Shown here in pieces: positions 34,929 to 47,818 of a DNA stretch of 64,000 nucleotides. The DNA comes from Calendula officinalis. Taxonomy: Eukaryota; Streptophyta; Magnoliopsida; Asterales; Asteraceae. The notes beneath the pieces were generated by a model. That model did not search any database, had not been told where the DNA came from, and worked only from the letters and a program-made list of their open reading frames with translations. Numbering within the stretch: position 1 is the stretch's first letter; every line of letters begins with the position of its first letter. Location of the stretch: the NCBI GenBank assembly GCA_963853835.1, contig OY970828.1, positions 63,914,861-63,978,860 of the forward strand, read 5' to 3'. Made by a program: the position numbers and the translations under genes.

Positions 34929-37650
34929 TGTAACACCGTAAAATTTAGAAAGCGTTTTTTTAAAGGTGCGGAAGCATAAAGATAATAGGTAATAGGTTTA
35001 GGTTTACAAACCAAACGTCCCAAATTAATTTCCAAAATAAATATTGCTTAAACGGTGTCACTTAACGACATGGCTCAGTTTACAAAAACATATCCAATTG
35101 AGCTTGGTCAATCATCCCGTCCAAAGCACCGATCAATCTAAAAATATTCAACGAGGGAGGGATTAGCACAAAGTTAAGTGAATGGATATAATCTACAAAT
35201 TCTGTAAAGCACAACAAGCTAGCATAAACATCTCTACGATCGAAAAGCCACATAACCACATAACACTGTTTGTTCAAGAAGCTCGGTGGTGGTCCTGCAG
35301 GAGCCTAAAACCATCGTCGGCCCAACGACGGTACCCGAAAGCATGTACCCAACTCACCGGTAAACCCCCTTACGTGTAACGCATACAGGTAAGGTCCGAA
35401 TACCACGATTCGTCGATACACTATGCCCAGCCGATATCCTTCCGACACTGACTTCTCAAACCTCGGTCACCTAGTTCAAACCAAGTGGTTGCTACCAATC
35501 AAGCAAAACCTCTTCACCTATGTGCACTTAACCTATTTAACTTAACACAAGCAAATAGGTACCAAACAAACAAGCTAGCTACGAAAAACTGCATCAAAAA
35601 CATCACATGCAAGTTCACGTCGCGAACAACAGTTCGCGTCGTGAACTCCGTTTCGCGTTTGGGAAACCTGTCGCGAAGATGTTCACGATCAAACCCAAAT
35701 TCTCTGTCCATAGTTCGCGATCGCGAACTCCCCAAAGCTGGTACATTTCCTGCATTTACAACAAGTATGCAAATACCAAACCGATTGTAACCAAACACAA
35801 GTTGGAGGTTAAATCCACTCACCGTAACCTTCTCCTTGTCACCAACTCAGTAGTCTAATGTCACTGAGTTGTCCTCCCGTTTTCCTGTGAATCCAAAGGA
35901 ATACCGAATTAGTATATAATTCTACCAAATCTATAAACAATGTTAAATATACATTTAACACTAACACTTGCACCACATGAGTAACTAAACACTTGCAATA
36001 TCATATAAACATGTCATGGTCATGTTCCACTTTTGCAATTCAAGTCAAATACAACCAAACCAAATCTAACCAATTTAACATATTACACCCAAACGGGTCG
36101 AGACCCTAATTTAACTACAACAAGTCAACATATTACAATTTACCAAAATATGTAATTATTATGTTATTGACATTTCTAGTTCAAGACAAAGCATACTAAA
36201 ACACATCTAATCAACTTTCACAATATTTACCCAAACGGGTCAAAACTTTATATTTGACTTTAGCACTTTCCAACACCACTTTAAACCAATAGTCATATCA
36301 TTTAGCAATTCATGACTAACTAGTCATTTTATCAAGGTCAAAACCCAAGTCTAACTATTTTTTTACTAATATTAACAAACACCAAAAATAACATATCTAA
36401 CATGTTATTTTAACATAACTAGCAATATAAGTCATAAAACATACAAATGACATTTTACACCAACTAGTCACTTAAAGCTAATAATTAGTCCACAATTTAG
36501 ACATGAAATCCAACTAACTTTTAACTAATACTTTTTACCCAACACTATCACAACTAGTCATACAAGCCATAAACTTTTTAATCAAAATAAATGGATAGTA
36601 AACAAAACTATTAAATTCTTGACTAAACACGACTGTACGAAGGAAATTGGGATTTACATGCATAGATATATAATAATAATTTAATATATATAAATGTATA
36701 ATTATATGCAGCTTAATGTATTGGTTTGCATGAAATCAAATCAATTTGTTCATACATGTACAAGCGACGCAACAGCAAGTACAATGTCAGGCAACTTAGG
36801 CTTTATTTATCTCATATGTACAAGTCTAACAACATCATGTACAATTTCATTCAACGACGTAAGGAATCAACCGGTTATACTCCTCCGATAGATACAGACA
36901 CCGTTAAACACACACACGTACAACCTTGACACCGGAAAAACTCACCAAAATCACACACATTTACACACACACCGAACACACACATTTACACACACATGCT
37001 CATATCATCACACATACAATGAGTCTAAATTACAACTAAAAGCATAGAGTTCAACAATTTCATAAGACAAGTAAAATCCACTACAATCAAAAACCTTAAA
37101 TACTTTAACATTTTTTCAAGAACAAGTCAAACTAACAAGAGACTAGAACTTACCCACAAGCTTGCTCCAACATAAGATTTAAGCAAAGATTAAGGGATTT
37201 GAGCTATGTTTTCTTTAGAAATGATCAAGAACTTCAAAGTGGGTTTTATGGTGGATTTGGTTTTGAAAGATAAGAAATGAGGAGGATAAGGGTTCCTCCC
37301 CTTATCCTAGAATCCATCCAAAAATGAGGGGGGTGGGGCCCACCTCCAATTTTCATATTTTTAACATTGCTTTTACAAAAGGTACGATTCGTAATTAATG
37401 CATTTAAGATACCAAACGAACTTTATTTTCAAAAACGAATATATTTTCGGAATCACGATTCAAAAGAGAATCTAGAAATATAAAAATCGTATTCACAATA
37501 AAATATTTCAGTAAAAATATATTTTAACCCCATGGTTAAAATATCACACCATTTAATTAATTAACCAAATAATTTCACATATGGTCAAATAGATATTTAT
37601 CAAATATCAATATATACCTAAAACTACTAGGCCGGTTTTAGGATGTTACA
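34929..37650 (-). mobile_element. 5' LTR (2.7 kb) of a Ty3/gypsy-type element inserted in a copia gag
   Basis: On the minus strand it begins TGTAACATCCTAAAACC and ends GGTGTTACA, followed by the initiator-Met primer site. Length 2,722 bp. It interrupts the copia gag frame at 37651. A CpG-dense block at 35600-35740 repeats TTCGCG/CGCGAAC words, as in the other gypsy LTRs here. Below 34914 no gag or pol is seen, so only the LTR and leader survive. Confidence 0.75.
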
Positions 37651-38689
37651 TTCATCATTGCTCTATCTGTTATTATAGAATTAACCTTGTTATTTGGAGC
37701 AATGTGTGCAGTATTAGCATTAATGAGATCAACAAGCTGTTGAAACTGATCTTGAGGGATAGGTAAAGTTGAGGACATAGCAGAGTGAGTAGAAGAAGGA
37801 TTATCATCTCGTTTGGTTTTAGTGAATTTGAAATTCGTTGAAAATCCATTGAGACGATAACATTGTGCCCGAGTATGTCCTGTTTTCCTACAGTGATTGC
37901 ACACCAAAGTTTTCTTATCAGAATGATGAGCAACTTGCATAGCAATTGCTTCAGGCTCGATAAAAGGCTGAGGAATAGTAATCTCTCTTTGACGTTCCTC
38001 TTGAAAAATGATGGAATAGGCAGTAAAAAACCGAAGGCAAAGGTTTCATCATTAGAATTTGAGCCCTAATTGCTTTATATCATGCAATCCCATAAGTAAC
38101 TGAATGAGACGCTGATCTTCAAGATATTTGACTAATTGAATAGCAGTTCCACATGTACAATTAGGTCATTCCTGTACAATTCTCAATTCATCCCAAATTT
38201 TTGATAACTTTGTGAAATAGACGGTGAAATTATCAGAGTTCTGTGAAATTGAGTAGAGTTGTTGATGAATCTGATAAATCAATGCTTCATCAGACTGAGC
38301 ATATCGTTGATTCAATTCCGTCCAGATCTCATAAGCAGATTGTAGAGACAGAATACTATCAGCGATATTCTTCTGCAATGAATTAAGAATCCAGCTAATC
38401 ACCATTAAATTAACACGAAACCAGGTGGAATATTTCGCAGATGATGCAGATGGTTGAATGATTGTGCCATCAACAAAACCGTATTTGTTCTTCGCAGCCA
38501 ACGCTATTGTCATCGAACGCTTCCAAGCCATAAATCCGACGCCATTGAAAACATTGGATACGAGAACAGATCCTGGATTATCTGAAGATCCAAGATAGTA
38601 AGGAGTTGAAAGATCGTTAGAAGGATTGGATGATTGAGAAGATTGATTAGATGATTGAGGTTGGATCGGAGGTATAGAACCTGATACCA
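37651..38689 (-). pseudogene. Ty1/copia gag, frameshifted and interrupted
   Basis: The minus-strand frame from 38690 starts MVSGSIPP with its ATG overlapping the primer site ATGGTATCAGG. It shows the copia gag hallmarks NPGSVLVSNVFNGVGFMAWK, WILNSLQKNIADSI and KLSKIWDELR. A TGA at 38166-38168 follows IVQE. Downstream, homologous coding continues in other frames to a zinc knuckle CNHCRKTGHTRAQCYRL (about 37905-37855). The gypsy LTR cuts it at 37651, and no protease or polymerase is found on the other side. Confidence 0.8.
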
Positions 38690-38889
38690 TGTTTGACTGA
38701 TTGAGAGAGAAAAGACAATTTGTATATTTCTCAAAAATTGAAAGAAATACAGATTACAAGACTAATTTATATCAACAACTAATCTAACTACAGTTAACTA
38801 ATCATAGCTAACTAACCATAGTTTGTAACAAACTAACAAACTTATTAACAACTTAAACACATGTGCAAGTCTCGTGATGTGAGTTAACA
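38690..38889 (-). mobile_element. 5' LTR of the copia element
   Basis: On the minus strand it begins TGTTAACTCACATC and ends TCAGTCAAACA, directly followed by TGGTATCAGG (initiator-Met primer site). Length 200 bp. A TATAAATTAG-like stretch and TGTAATCTGTATTTC are plausible U3/R signals. Confidence 0.75.
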
Positions 38890-38892
38890 AAT

Positions 38893-39277
38893 AGTCTCTT
38901 CCGTATCGACGAGTTACTGACAAATTCGTATCAACGGCAACTTATCACTAACTTAAAAAAGATTAACACCCCTCTGATGTTGAAGCCAAAATAAATGTTA
39001 AATTTTGAGAAACCTATAGTTGTTGGGTGGTTAGCCATTGCCTCAGATCGTCTAAGGGGCGTCGTAGGATTGATTGTCTCCCTTTGGCGAGGCTTTGAGT
39101 CCAACGTGGGTGTGGGTTTGACGCCACGAAAAAACCGATAACAAGGGTATAATGGTGCCATGGAGTATGCTCTGAGCCTCTGAGGCCTCTTCCAATTGTG
39201 ACACACTTCCTAATTCGTCAATAGTCTCTTCCGTATCGAAGAGTTACTGATAAATTCGTGTCAACGGCAACTTATCA
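38893..39277. repeat. Pair of ~55-bp direct repeats bracketing an insertion
   Basis: AGTCTCTTCCGTATCGA-GAGTTACTGA-AAATTCGT-TCAACGGCAACTTATCAC occurs at about 38893-38947 and 39222-39277 with three mismatches. The 274 bp between ends in GGAGTATGCTCTGA, similar to the GAGCAT MITE tip at 27179. It could be a duplication-flanked insertion or a tandem repeat disrupted by a MITE. Confidence 0.6.
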
Positions 39278-39488
39278 CGGGTTCAAAGAACTCTCTCTCA
39301 TATTGACAAGATGCTACCGACGAGTTTGAGCAAGAGGGATGTGCCAATAGTGATGAGTTGCCGACGAGGTCAAAACCTACCAATGAAGTTGCGACGTGTC
39401 TATTGACACGGGTCTAAAGGCCATTTTAGTAACTCGACTAAGCCACTTGAACCGAAAGTGTAATAAACTAAACTTTCAATTATATTAA

Positions 39489-39838
39489 GAGCACAAGGTG
39501 TGGTAGCCAAGTTATTGGCATGTTATAGCCTTTTTTGCCCTATAATTTGACTATAACTAAGGGATGGAATTGAGGCTCCTTGGGGGCTTAGTTATAGCCA
39601 AGTTATAGGGGTCTCACTTTTTTTTTTTTATATATTCGACCGTTACAGGCCCCCCCCCCCCCCCCCCAAATTCCGACCGTTACCCTCCTTTTTGAATTTT
39701 CCAGCCGTTGAAGCTCTATAACGATCCGTTATACCATCGGCGGTGGCTCGATAACGGCCCGATGGCGCCACCCACGGTGTGGGTTTGGCGCCGTTATCGG
39801 CCTTTAACCGGCCGATGTCGAGCCCGTACCCCCTGCTC
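39489..39838. mobile_element. PIF/Harbinger-like MITE (GAGCACAAGGTGTGG family), copy 1
   Basis: Left tip GAGCACAAGGTGTGGTAG, right tip CCGTACCCCCTGCTC, flanked by TAA on both sides (39486-39488, 39839-39841). Interior contains TAGCCAAGTTATA, shared with copy 2 at 61829, a run of about 17 C (39650-39667), and a CG-rich right half with GGCGCCACCCACGG. About 170 bp upstream of the ATP sulfurylase start codon. Confidence 0.7.
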
Positions 39839-40009
39839 TAAAAAGGTAAAAAGTTGCGATAAAAACAAAAAAAAAAACGTGTAATATGAATTTAAAAAGC
39901 GAAACGCTACAAAAACAGGGTGTCCAGGTTCATCCTCCCAACTACTTTATATTCCTATTATTCCATTTCCAATAACCTGCACGAGGGAAGAAATCAAACA
40001 ACAACAACA

Positions 40010-43000
40010 ATGGCGGCCATGGCTTCCCTCTTCGTCAAAACACCAATTCAATCTCCCCAAGTACCCAAAACCAACCGAATCAGTTTCACGAATGTTTCCC
40101 CCTTATCAATCTCCTACAAACAGAAACCGATTCGAAAACCTATTCGGATCTCCTGCGCGTTAATTGAACCCGATGGAGGCAAGCTCGTTGAGCTTGTGGT
40201 TCCTGAATCACGAAGGGAAATTAAGAAGAAAGAAGCTATGAATTTGCCGAAAATAAAGCTTTCAAGGATCGATCTTGAATGGGTTCATGTGCTCAGCGAG
40301 GGCTGGGCTAGTCCGTTAACCGGGTTCATGAGAGAATCCGAGTTCCTCCAAACTCTTCATTTTAACTCGCTCCGATTAGGAGACGGGTCAATCGTTAACA
40401 TGTCTTTGCCGATTGTATTAGACATTGACGATTCGCAAAAGGATCGGATATCCGGGTCGGGTTCCACATCTGTTGCGCTTATTGATTCTTCTGATAACCC
40501 GGTTGCTATTTTGAACAAGTAAGCTGCCTTTTTTTTTCCTCAGACTTTTAGTAAATAATTATTCATGTTATTGTGTGTGTTTCAATATGGATTTATAACC
40601 TGTTGTTGTTCCCTATAATTTGGGGGTAATATTCGGGAATTATTTGTCACGATTCAGTGGATATGGATGATATTAAAAAGGGTACTTTTGGTATTTGATA
40701 TACCAAAAAGGAGATAAAATCCATAAAATGCAAAATTAGAAAGAAAAAAAGAACAAGCTATTTTCGTTTGAGTAAATTATGGTTTCATGATTCTGTGATT
40801 TGTCTCTTATTCCTGAAATTCTTTTTGGGATTTTTGTCCCCATGGTTCTGGATTTCCTAAAGTCTTATCTTTTGTTCAATTCCGGGTGTTTGGGATAGCG
40901 ATTTGTAGTAGATTATTTGCTTATTGCATTTTGAAAATGCAAATAATCTAAATTAGTGTTTGCTGTTATTTGCTTTTTACCTATTAACTAAACAAATAAT
41001 CAGGCTAAAAAATCGTTTATCTGATTATTACAATTTCAAAATCACATTTTATAACAACTAATTATCTAATTTTTCTAAATTAAAAACGCGTAATCTATTT
41101 TCAATAAAGAGTCCCAAACACCCCTAAATTGATACGTTAACTGTTTGTGATTTAGGCTTTAAACTCCATGTCCTACATGCAAATTGACGACTTTCATTTG
41201 ATTCGCCAATTTTCAAGCTAACATCAATTTCTTAATTTCTAACTTTTCATCATCTTACTTACCGATTTTTCAGCATCGAAATCTACAAACACAACAAAGA
41301 AGAACGAATAGCAAGAACATGGGGTACAACAGCACCTGGTCTCCCATACGTTGAAGAAGCAATAACAGGTTCAGGAGATTGGTTAATTGGCGGTGATATT
41401 GAAGTTATTGAACCAATTAAATACAACGATGGTCTTGACAAATATAGACTATCTCCTGCACAACTCAGACAAGAATTTGAAAAAAGGAATGCAGATGCAG
41501 TTTTTGCATTTCAGTTGAGAAACCCGGTTCATAATGGTCATGCACTTTTGATGACTGATACGAGAAGACGGCTTCTGGAAATGGGGTATAAGAATCCTGT
41601 TCTTTTGCTTCATCCACTTGGTGGATTTACTAAGGCCGATGATGTTCCGCTTAGCTGGCGAATGAAGCAGCATCAAAAGGTTACACTTTTTATTTTTATG
41701 TTTGGAGTTATTATGCCTATGAATAGGTTGGTTTTGGGTTGAGCTACGAGATTCAACTGAAAAAGAAATGGGTTAAAAGTTATTTGAAATAAAACATGTG
41801 ATGATTGATTGAGTTGGGTTGGGTTGACCTGAGTCAACAATTTATAAATTTTTTATGAAAAAGCTAGTGTGTCAAGTATGAAAACAAAAATAATCTGTTT
41901 TTTTTTATTAAAATAATTTAGGAGGTTTTATGGATAAATACACTTTGGCTGACTTTTGACCCATTTGACTGGTTAACTTTTTATCTAGAGTAAATTACAC
42001 AAATGGTTGTTTAGGTTTGTACCATATTACATATTTGATCCTTTAGTTTTATGAATTGCACTGGTGGTCTTTATTTCTAAAACTATTGACACATTTGGTC
42101 ATTTACCTAAATAGACGTTAACTTTTTCCTGTCAAACAGACGGGTTTTTATGAGTTTCAAATTGGTGAAGGGAAAAGGAAAAGAATAAATTTACCCCCTT
42201 GTGCATCACACGTAACCATACTTGACGGGAAAAGTTAACGTTTGTTTAGGTAAATTACCAAACGTGTCAATAGTTTCAGAAATAAAGACCACCAGTGCAA
42301 TTCATAAAACTAAAGGATCAAATATGTAATATGGTACAAACCTAAAGGAGCATTTGTGTAATTTACTCCTTTTTATCTACATCTTTTGTTTTGCCCATCA
42401 GAGGTATAATATAACTTCATATCTGTATCTATATGATATAATCCACATCACGGTTGCCTGTATTGTAACAAAATGAAAATCATGAACCAATAATAAAACC
42501 GTGATTTCTATTAATTTTCAGGTGCTTGAAGATGGTGTTCTTGATCCAGAAAACACAGTAGTATCGATATTTCCATCACCAATGCACTATGCGGGCCCAA
42601 CTGAGGTCCAGTGGCATGCAAAGGCCCGAATCAATGCGGGTGCCAACTTTTACATAGTGGGCCGTGATCCAGCTGGCATGGGCCACCCGGTAGAAAAAAG
42701 AGATCTTTATGATGCTGATCATGGTAAAAAGGTGCTTAGTATGGCACCTGGACTTGAACGCTTAAATATTCTCCCCTTTAAGGTACTTAATTACATAATA
42801 TAATATTTTGGGTTGATAATGATATATATCAAGGAGAATGTTTGAATTGCTTGAGATTGATATGACAGGTGGCAGCGTATGACAAGAAACAGCAGAAAAT
42901 GGAATTCTTTGATCCCTCTAGAGCTCAAGATTTCCTCTTCATTTCGGGTACCAAGGTGTATTTTATCTTTTTCAACATATTATTTTCACTTATTTACGTA

Positions 43001-43682
43001 CAAGTAGAGTTGAAATTTTGACTTTTTTGCTTATGTATAAGTTGATTAGGGATGCAGGATATGTGTTAATGCCCTAAGTTGCCTAATATTTTTTTTTATT
43101 ATTATTTTTTGTGAAAAACATATGTTTATTATTTAAACAAGTATGCTTCTGTAAAGAAGGGGTTTTAACAAAAAAAAGGTAAAGGGGATCTTTACAAACA
43201 AATGCACTAGTTTTTTTTTTTTTTTTTTTGTGTGTGCATCAAAATTTAAAATATCTTGATACCCTTTTTACCTTAAAACCCTTTTTAGGATATCCTATCA
43301 CATCGAAATAATATAATTCCTGTAGTTATTTGACTAACTGATTATATTAAAAAAATGTAATATGGACAAAGGGTGTCTTGGTTTAACCATCATGCAAGAA
43401 TTACTTGTTTTAACCTGTTACTCAACCCGTCCGACCTGCCCATTTAGCTGGCTCTAGTTTTTATTTTGAGCATCTACCATGAAAATTATAAGATCTATTT
43501 GCTTTATTTTTTTGTATATTTATATGTAATATTTGTGGTTATAGATGCGAACACTTGCAAAGAACAAAGAAAGCCCACCAGATGGATTCATGTGTCCCGG
43601 TGGTTGGGAAGTGTTGGTTGAATACTATGAAAGTTTGGCTGCAAACGATGCCGGCAGACTTCCTCAACCAATCCCAGCATAA
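40010..43682 (+). CDS. APS1: ATP sulfurylase, plastid
   Basis: Five exons, 40010-40518, 41274-41679, 42522-42782, 42869-42955 and 43545-43682, splice to 466 aa, the usual length of plant ATP sulfurylases. The enzyme makes adenosine 5'-phosphosulfate from sulfate and ATP, the entry step of sulfate assimilation. The start MAAMASLFVK opens a Ser/Thr/basic plastid transit peptide of roughly 50 residues. The mature part has EWVHVLSEGWASPLTGFM (about 104-121), ARTWGTTAPGLPYVEE, the nucleotide-binding QLRNPVHNGHALLM, the conserved LLHPLGGFTKADDVPL, FPSPMHYAGPTEVQWHAKAR and VGRDPAGMGHP, and it ends LPQPIPA. All expected catalytic motifs are present and no lesion is seen. The third exon is preceded by an 842-bp intron carrying a MULE-type MITE. 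Which APS paralogue this is cannot be settled without a tree. Confidence 0.97.
41988..42368. mobile_element. MULE-type MITE, copy C (intron of ATP sulfurylase)
   Basis: Ends GAGTAAATTACACAAATGG and CATTTGTGTAATTTACTC. A perfect 11-bp direct repeat CTTTTTATCTA flanks it (41977-41987, 42369-42379), inside the 9-11 bp range of Mutator-like elements. Arms match copies A and B. Confidence 0.9.
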
Positions 43683-44087
43683 ATCAAAACCAGATTGATC
43701 CAACGGCCAGGATTTCATGTTCTAAAATGTATGGTATCATATGTAGTGTGGATTGTTTTGATAATGGCTACTTTTTATCCAAATAAGTTGAGGGAATGTT
43801 AGTGTTATTGCCTCCATGTACAAAACCGTGTGCTTGCTTTTGTGCACTTTGTAACATATTGTATTTGTGGTTTTGATACTGGTATATACACTTGTTTCGT
43901 TTGAATTTCATTTTCTTGGTTGATTTATTTAAGGTTAACAAGTTTAATTGGGTTTTGGGACATGTTCTTCCATTAGTGCAACGATCAGCTGATGGGTGAC
44001 TATTTTCAAGTTTCTTAACTATTTGACAACCGTTTATAACTGCTTGAAATTTTGTGGAACTACTTATAACTTATTGGAACTACCTTA
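43683..44087. other. 3' UTR and downstream of ATP sulfurylase
   Basis: AT-rich trailer after the stop codon. No single poly(A) signal is decisive. Confidence 0.4.
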
Positions 44088-44353
44088 GGTTGTGTTTGTT
44101 TGCAGCTTAATGGAACCATTCAACGCTGACTGCTTAATCATTCAACATTCAGTGCGTTTATTTAGCGCATCTGAATGAAGTATATGTTGAATGGGACAGC
44201 AAAAAGCTGCTGAATCATTCTTCCTTAGAACATATGCTGAATCATTAAGCAGTCAGAATTTTTATAAAAAAGTTTCTCATATTCAAAACAAGTTTTATAC
44301 AAAACCTCTTAATCATTCAACACTTAATTATTTTGTTCCTATCAAACAGCACC
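44088..44353. mobile_element. Tourist-type MITE (PIF/Harbinger)
   Basis: Left tip GGTTGTGTTTGTTTGC and right tip CTATCAAACAGCACC (opposite strand GGTGCTGTTTGATAG) fit the GG---TGTTTG Tourist consensus. TTA flanks both ends (44085-44087, 44354-44356). The interior is made of CTGAAT/TCATTCAAC and CTTAATCATTCAAC words. Confidence 0.7.
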
Positions 44354-44356
44354 TTA

Positions 44357-46955
44357 GTCTTGTTTATATATAACAAAAGCATTCTTCTATTGGTGGGCTA
44401 TGAAAACACATTCCCTTTAGCACACAATTTGAATATGAATTCTATCAAAAGTGATCAAAACGTGAATTATAAATTGTATAATTTGTAATTTGATTCTCAT
44501 AAATTATACTTATACGAAGTAATTATAATTTCAAAATACTCAAGTATATAGTCGAAATATGTCATTCGAAAAGTAATTATTACATTTTTTTTTTATTTCA
44601 AACAAAATTACATCGATAAACCCTAAATACGTCAACACTTTGTACACCTTCAAAATACATCATTATGATGATGACAATGAATAGTGGTAGGTGATTATTT
44701 CGAGCACAAATTATTGTAGCTGACTACATGTACCAAATCCACATCAATATAACATGTGAAAACCGTACCCTTGCCAAACCCAGGCTACATCATTGCCAAT
44801 TAAACCGTATTGTGGTTTAAAATCATGATGTGACCATTGCCTTTTTATTAAACATGGGGAGCCAATTATTGATCTTGAAATTATTGCAACGATTAAATGT
44901 CTTTTTATTAAATTTTTATTTATTACAATATAATCCTAAGGTTCCAAGAGGCTTCCTTGAAACTTGTTTTTATTTCTTGTGCGTTTGTTTTTTGGTACAT
45001 TTTTCACTGGTGATTGATATTTACTATATTACAAAATTATTCTTACAACGTTGTAATAGTTTAAAACAAGTTATAGACAAATATATCAAAATATAGGCTG
45101 TGTTGTGTAAATACGTTTTTAAGATTTTAGATTTGAAGATCTAATTTAAATTTTTATAAAATACCTAAAATCAGTAAAGATGATAGGTATTGAAGAAAGA
45201 AAGAGTAAATGAACCAAAATATTCTGGCTAGATTTCACGTGTAGATGACATGATTTGATGGAAATTTATTGAGGATGTTAATTTGAGTGGCTTTTCAATG
45301 ACTATTGCCAGACTAGAGTACAAATAGCCATGTTTAGTTTTGAGCTATGGCGTTACAAATTTTAAAAAAAAAATTATACATGTAAGTCTAATGAAACATA
45401 AAAATGGATGAACTAAATAGCTCAAAAGAAAAAAATCTGATATATAATTTGAAGATTGTAGTGATACATTTAATTTGATGGAAAATTTTACCTCTTAATT
45501 TTTTTAAAGGATCATTTTTTTCTCTCTAACTCCTTGCTAGAGTTCTTTAATCTCATTTGCCGGTTCCAAAAAAGAACCTAAAAATCAATTAGATCGGCTT
45601 GCAAACTCACCAAACTTGTGGCTTAGACTCGTGCCAACGGGGGTCGGCTCCCCTCGCCGCTTTCATGCCTTTTGCCAAACTATTGCCAAGGGACGTCGGT
45701 TTGTACTCGTCACTGATTCTTGGCGGTTCAAGGAAGAGAGTCAGAGACGGAGGCTATAGGTAGTTTAGTGGGGTATTTAGTATTTTGTATGTGTATATTT
45801 TATAGTGGTGTATATTCATAATTTGCTTATATATAAGACTCGAAATTTACAGCCTAAATATTGAATTAGTTGTATATATGACTGAATATTCACAAACTTT
45901 TTTATATTATTATATTATGACATACGAATGCTTTGAATGTAAGTAAGCTCCAATCGATAGTTTTTTTTTTCTTTTTTGAACGACACCTAATCTACTTATA
46001 TTGTTCATGATGAGACTTGAACCTATAATCTATAGGTTTTGAGCAAAACCCTTCTACCTTAATCCCATAGTCATCATCATAAGACGACACAACCATCGCA
46101 CACACTTAACTCATTTGTCATGGTATGATCACACCCAAACACATCTACTTTTGGAAACCGCTTACTTAATTAAATTCTCTTTTATACGGAGTATTAATTT
46201 TTTTTTAATGGAACACGTTATACACTGTAAATAAAGTAAAACCCACATTCAATCTAAATCTAAAAAAAAACATTTAAGAAAAATAATTCATTAGAAGAAA
46301 ATCACATTAATAAAAAAAATCAATTGGAGGATGTTATAATTTTCTAAATATGTAGTTGAACGATGACGATTAATTAAAACGTTTAGATAGGAGGATTTTG
46401 TTTTCTTTGGATTTCGGTCTGTGTTCCATTGTTTCCTTTTCTTGTCCATTGGCATTTGCATCTAGTGTAAGAGAATTGACATTACACATTCGTTGGACCG
46501 TTGTATCGTTATAATTTTTGGATCATATCTTTTAGACAAGTAACTTTTTCGATCTTTTAGTAATTATTTTGAAAAATAAGCTCATTAAAATTAAAGTTTC
46601 ATTAAAATTAAGAATTTTTATCTTTTAATCATACATTTAAAAGTCTTTAAACTTTATGAAATATAACAATAGTAAAAGATTATTTTTTCAAATTAAGATT
46701 ATTCTGAATTGTTTTAAAACTATAGTTTTAGATATAATTCAAAAGTGTTTGAATTATGAAGTCTATTTTTTTTTAAATAAACTATAATACGAATATATTA
46801 TTTGGACATGCACAGACTTCTATTATTGGTTGATTAATTTTTGTATGCTTGGAATTAGTTTCATGGTTATTGTGACATAGCTAAGCCTTAAGACCATTCC
46901 TAAAAGTATAAAATGATATTGCTAATATATATGAATGTAAAGTGACTCGTGTAAA
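44357..46955. other. Intergenic, nothing recognised
   Basis: AT-rich; several short open frames without motifs. A CG-richer island at 45630-45730 is unassigned. Confidence 0.4.
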
Positions 46956-47195
46956 ATGACTAAGCATGAGAAAGCATGCATTGAAAATCAACACGTGTTT
47001 ATTCCTTATGTATTTGATATTTTCGGTTTTCTTGCGCCTGAGGCGGTGGAGCTTCTTTACAGAGTTCAGCGTGTCATGCATAGCAATGTTATGACACCTA
47101 GATCCACAAATGTTGGTTTTAAAAGAATTAGTTTTGTAATTCAAAAAGAGATAGCGGCGCAACTTGTTGCCCGTTTGTCTTCTTTCTCTATGTAA
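46956..47195 (+). pseudogene. Fragment of a dispersed plant ORF (APEAVELL...VMHSNV motif)
   Basis: 79 codons containing TKHEKACIENQHVFIP, DIFGFLAPEAVELLYRVQRV, MHSNVMTPRS and FVIQKEIAAQLVARL. I recall this order of motifs from short, widely repeated plant ORFs of retroelement origin (often near LINE reverse transcriptase ends), but cannot name the parent. Coding-like composition, no intron signals. Upstream and downstream sequence is non-coding, so it is a stranded piece. Confidence 0.45.
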
Positions 47196-47259
47196 AAACG
47201 ATATTTTAGTTAAATGAAATAGTGGTGATTTCCATATGAATCCAAAGTATTACACTCAG

Positions 47260-47505
47260 GTTTTACGAGTCGAGATTTTAACAAGCTACTCGAGCCAGAG
47301 CTCGTTTATATCGAGCTCGAGCCTGTACTAATTCGATCTCGAACATAGAACAATACTCGATTAATGTCACAAGCCGAGCCTAATAATATAATACTCGACT
47401 CGACTAATGTCATGAGCCGATCCGGGTACTTATTAAACGAGTCGAGCGCGTATTTTCTGATATTCAAATCGACTCGAAAAGTTTTTGGATTCCTCATCGT
47501 CAAGC
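47260..47505. mobile_element. hAT-like subterminal-repeat remnant
   Basis: Repeated ACTCGA/TCGAGC/CGAGCC words in both orientations (ACTCGAGCCAGAGCTCG, ACGAGTCGAGCGCG) form a decayed inverted-repeat array like the hAT arrays at 338 and 7391. Ends not found. Confidence 0.3.
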
Positions 47506-47818
47506 TTTGAAAAAAAAGTTAGAAAGAACAACTTGATAGTCTAGAGCAAAAGTTTGACGCATTAAAAGAGCTGAAAATGAAAGATATAGCTATCAGATCT
47601 GCAAAATTTGAGGGTTTAAGAAAAATAAAAATAAACAAGATAAACCGTAGTTCATTTTTATGTAATGTGTAATTTTTATTATTATTTAAAAAATTATGTA
47701 TCTTTAACGTAATAAATTGTTAACTTATTTTATTTATTTTTGTTATTAAAAAAGTAAAATAATAAAAGTAACAAATACTTTAGTTGTTGAATGGTCCATA
47801 ACAAGATTTTAATGATTA

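Noticed and set aside
34297..37000. Short frames between 34297 and 37000
   Set aside because: All but the first lie in or at the edge of the gypsy LTR; none has motifs, and some are readings of its CpG block.
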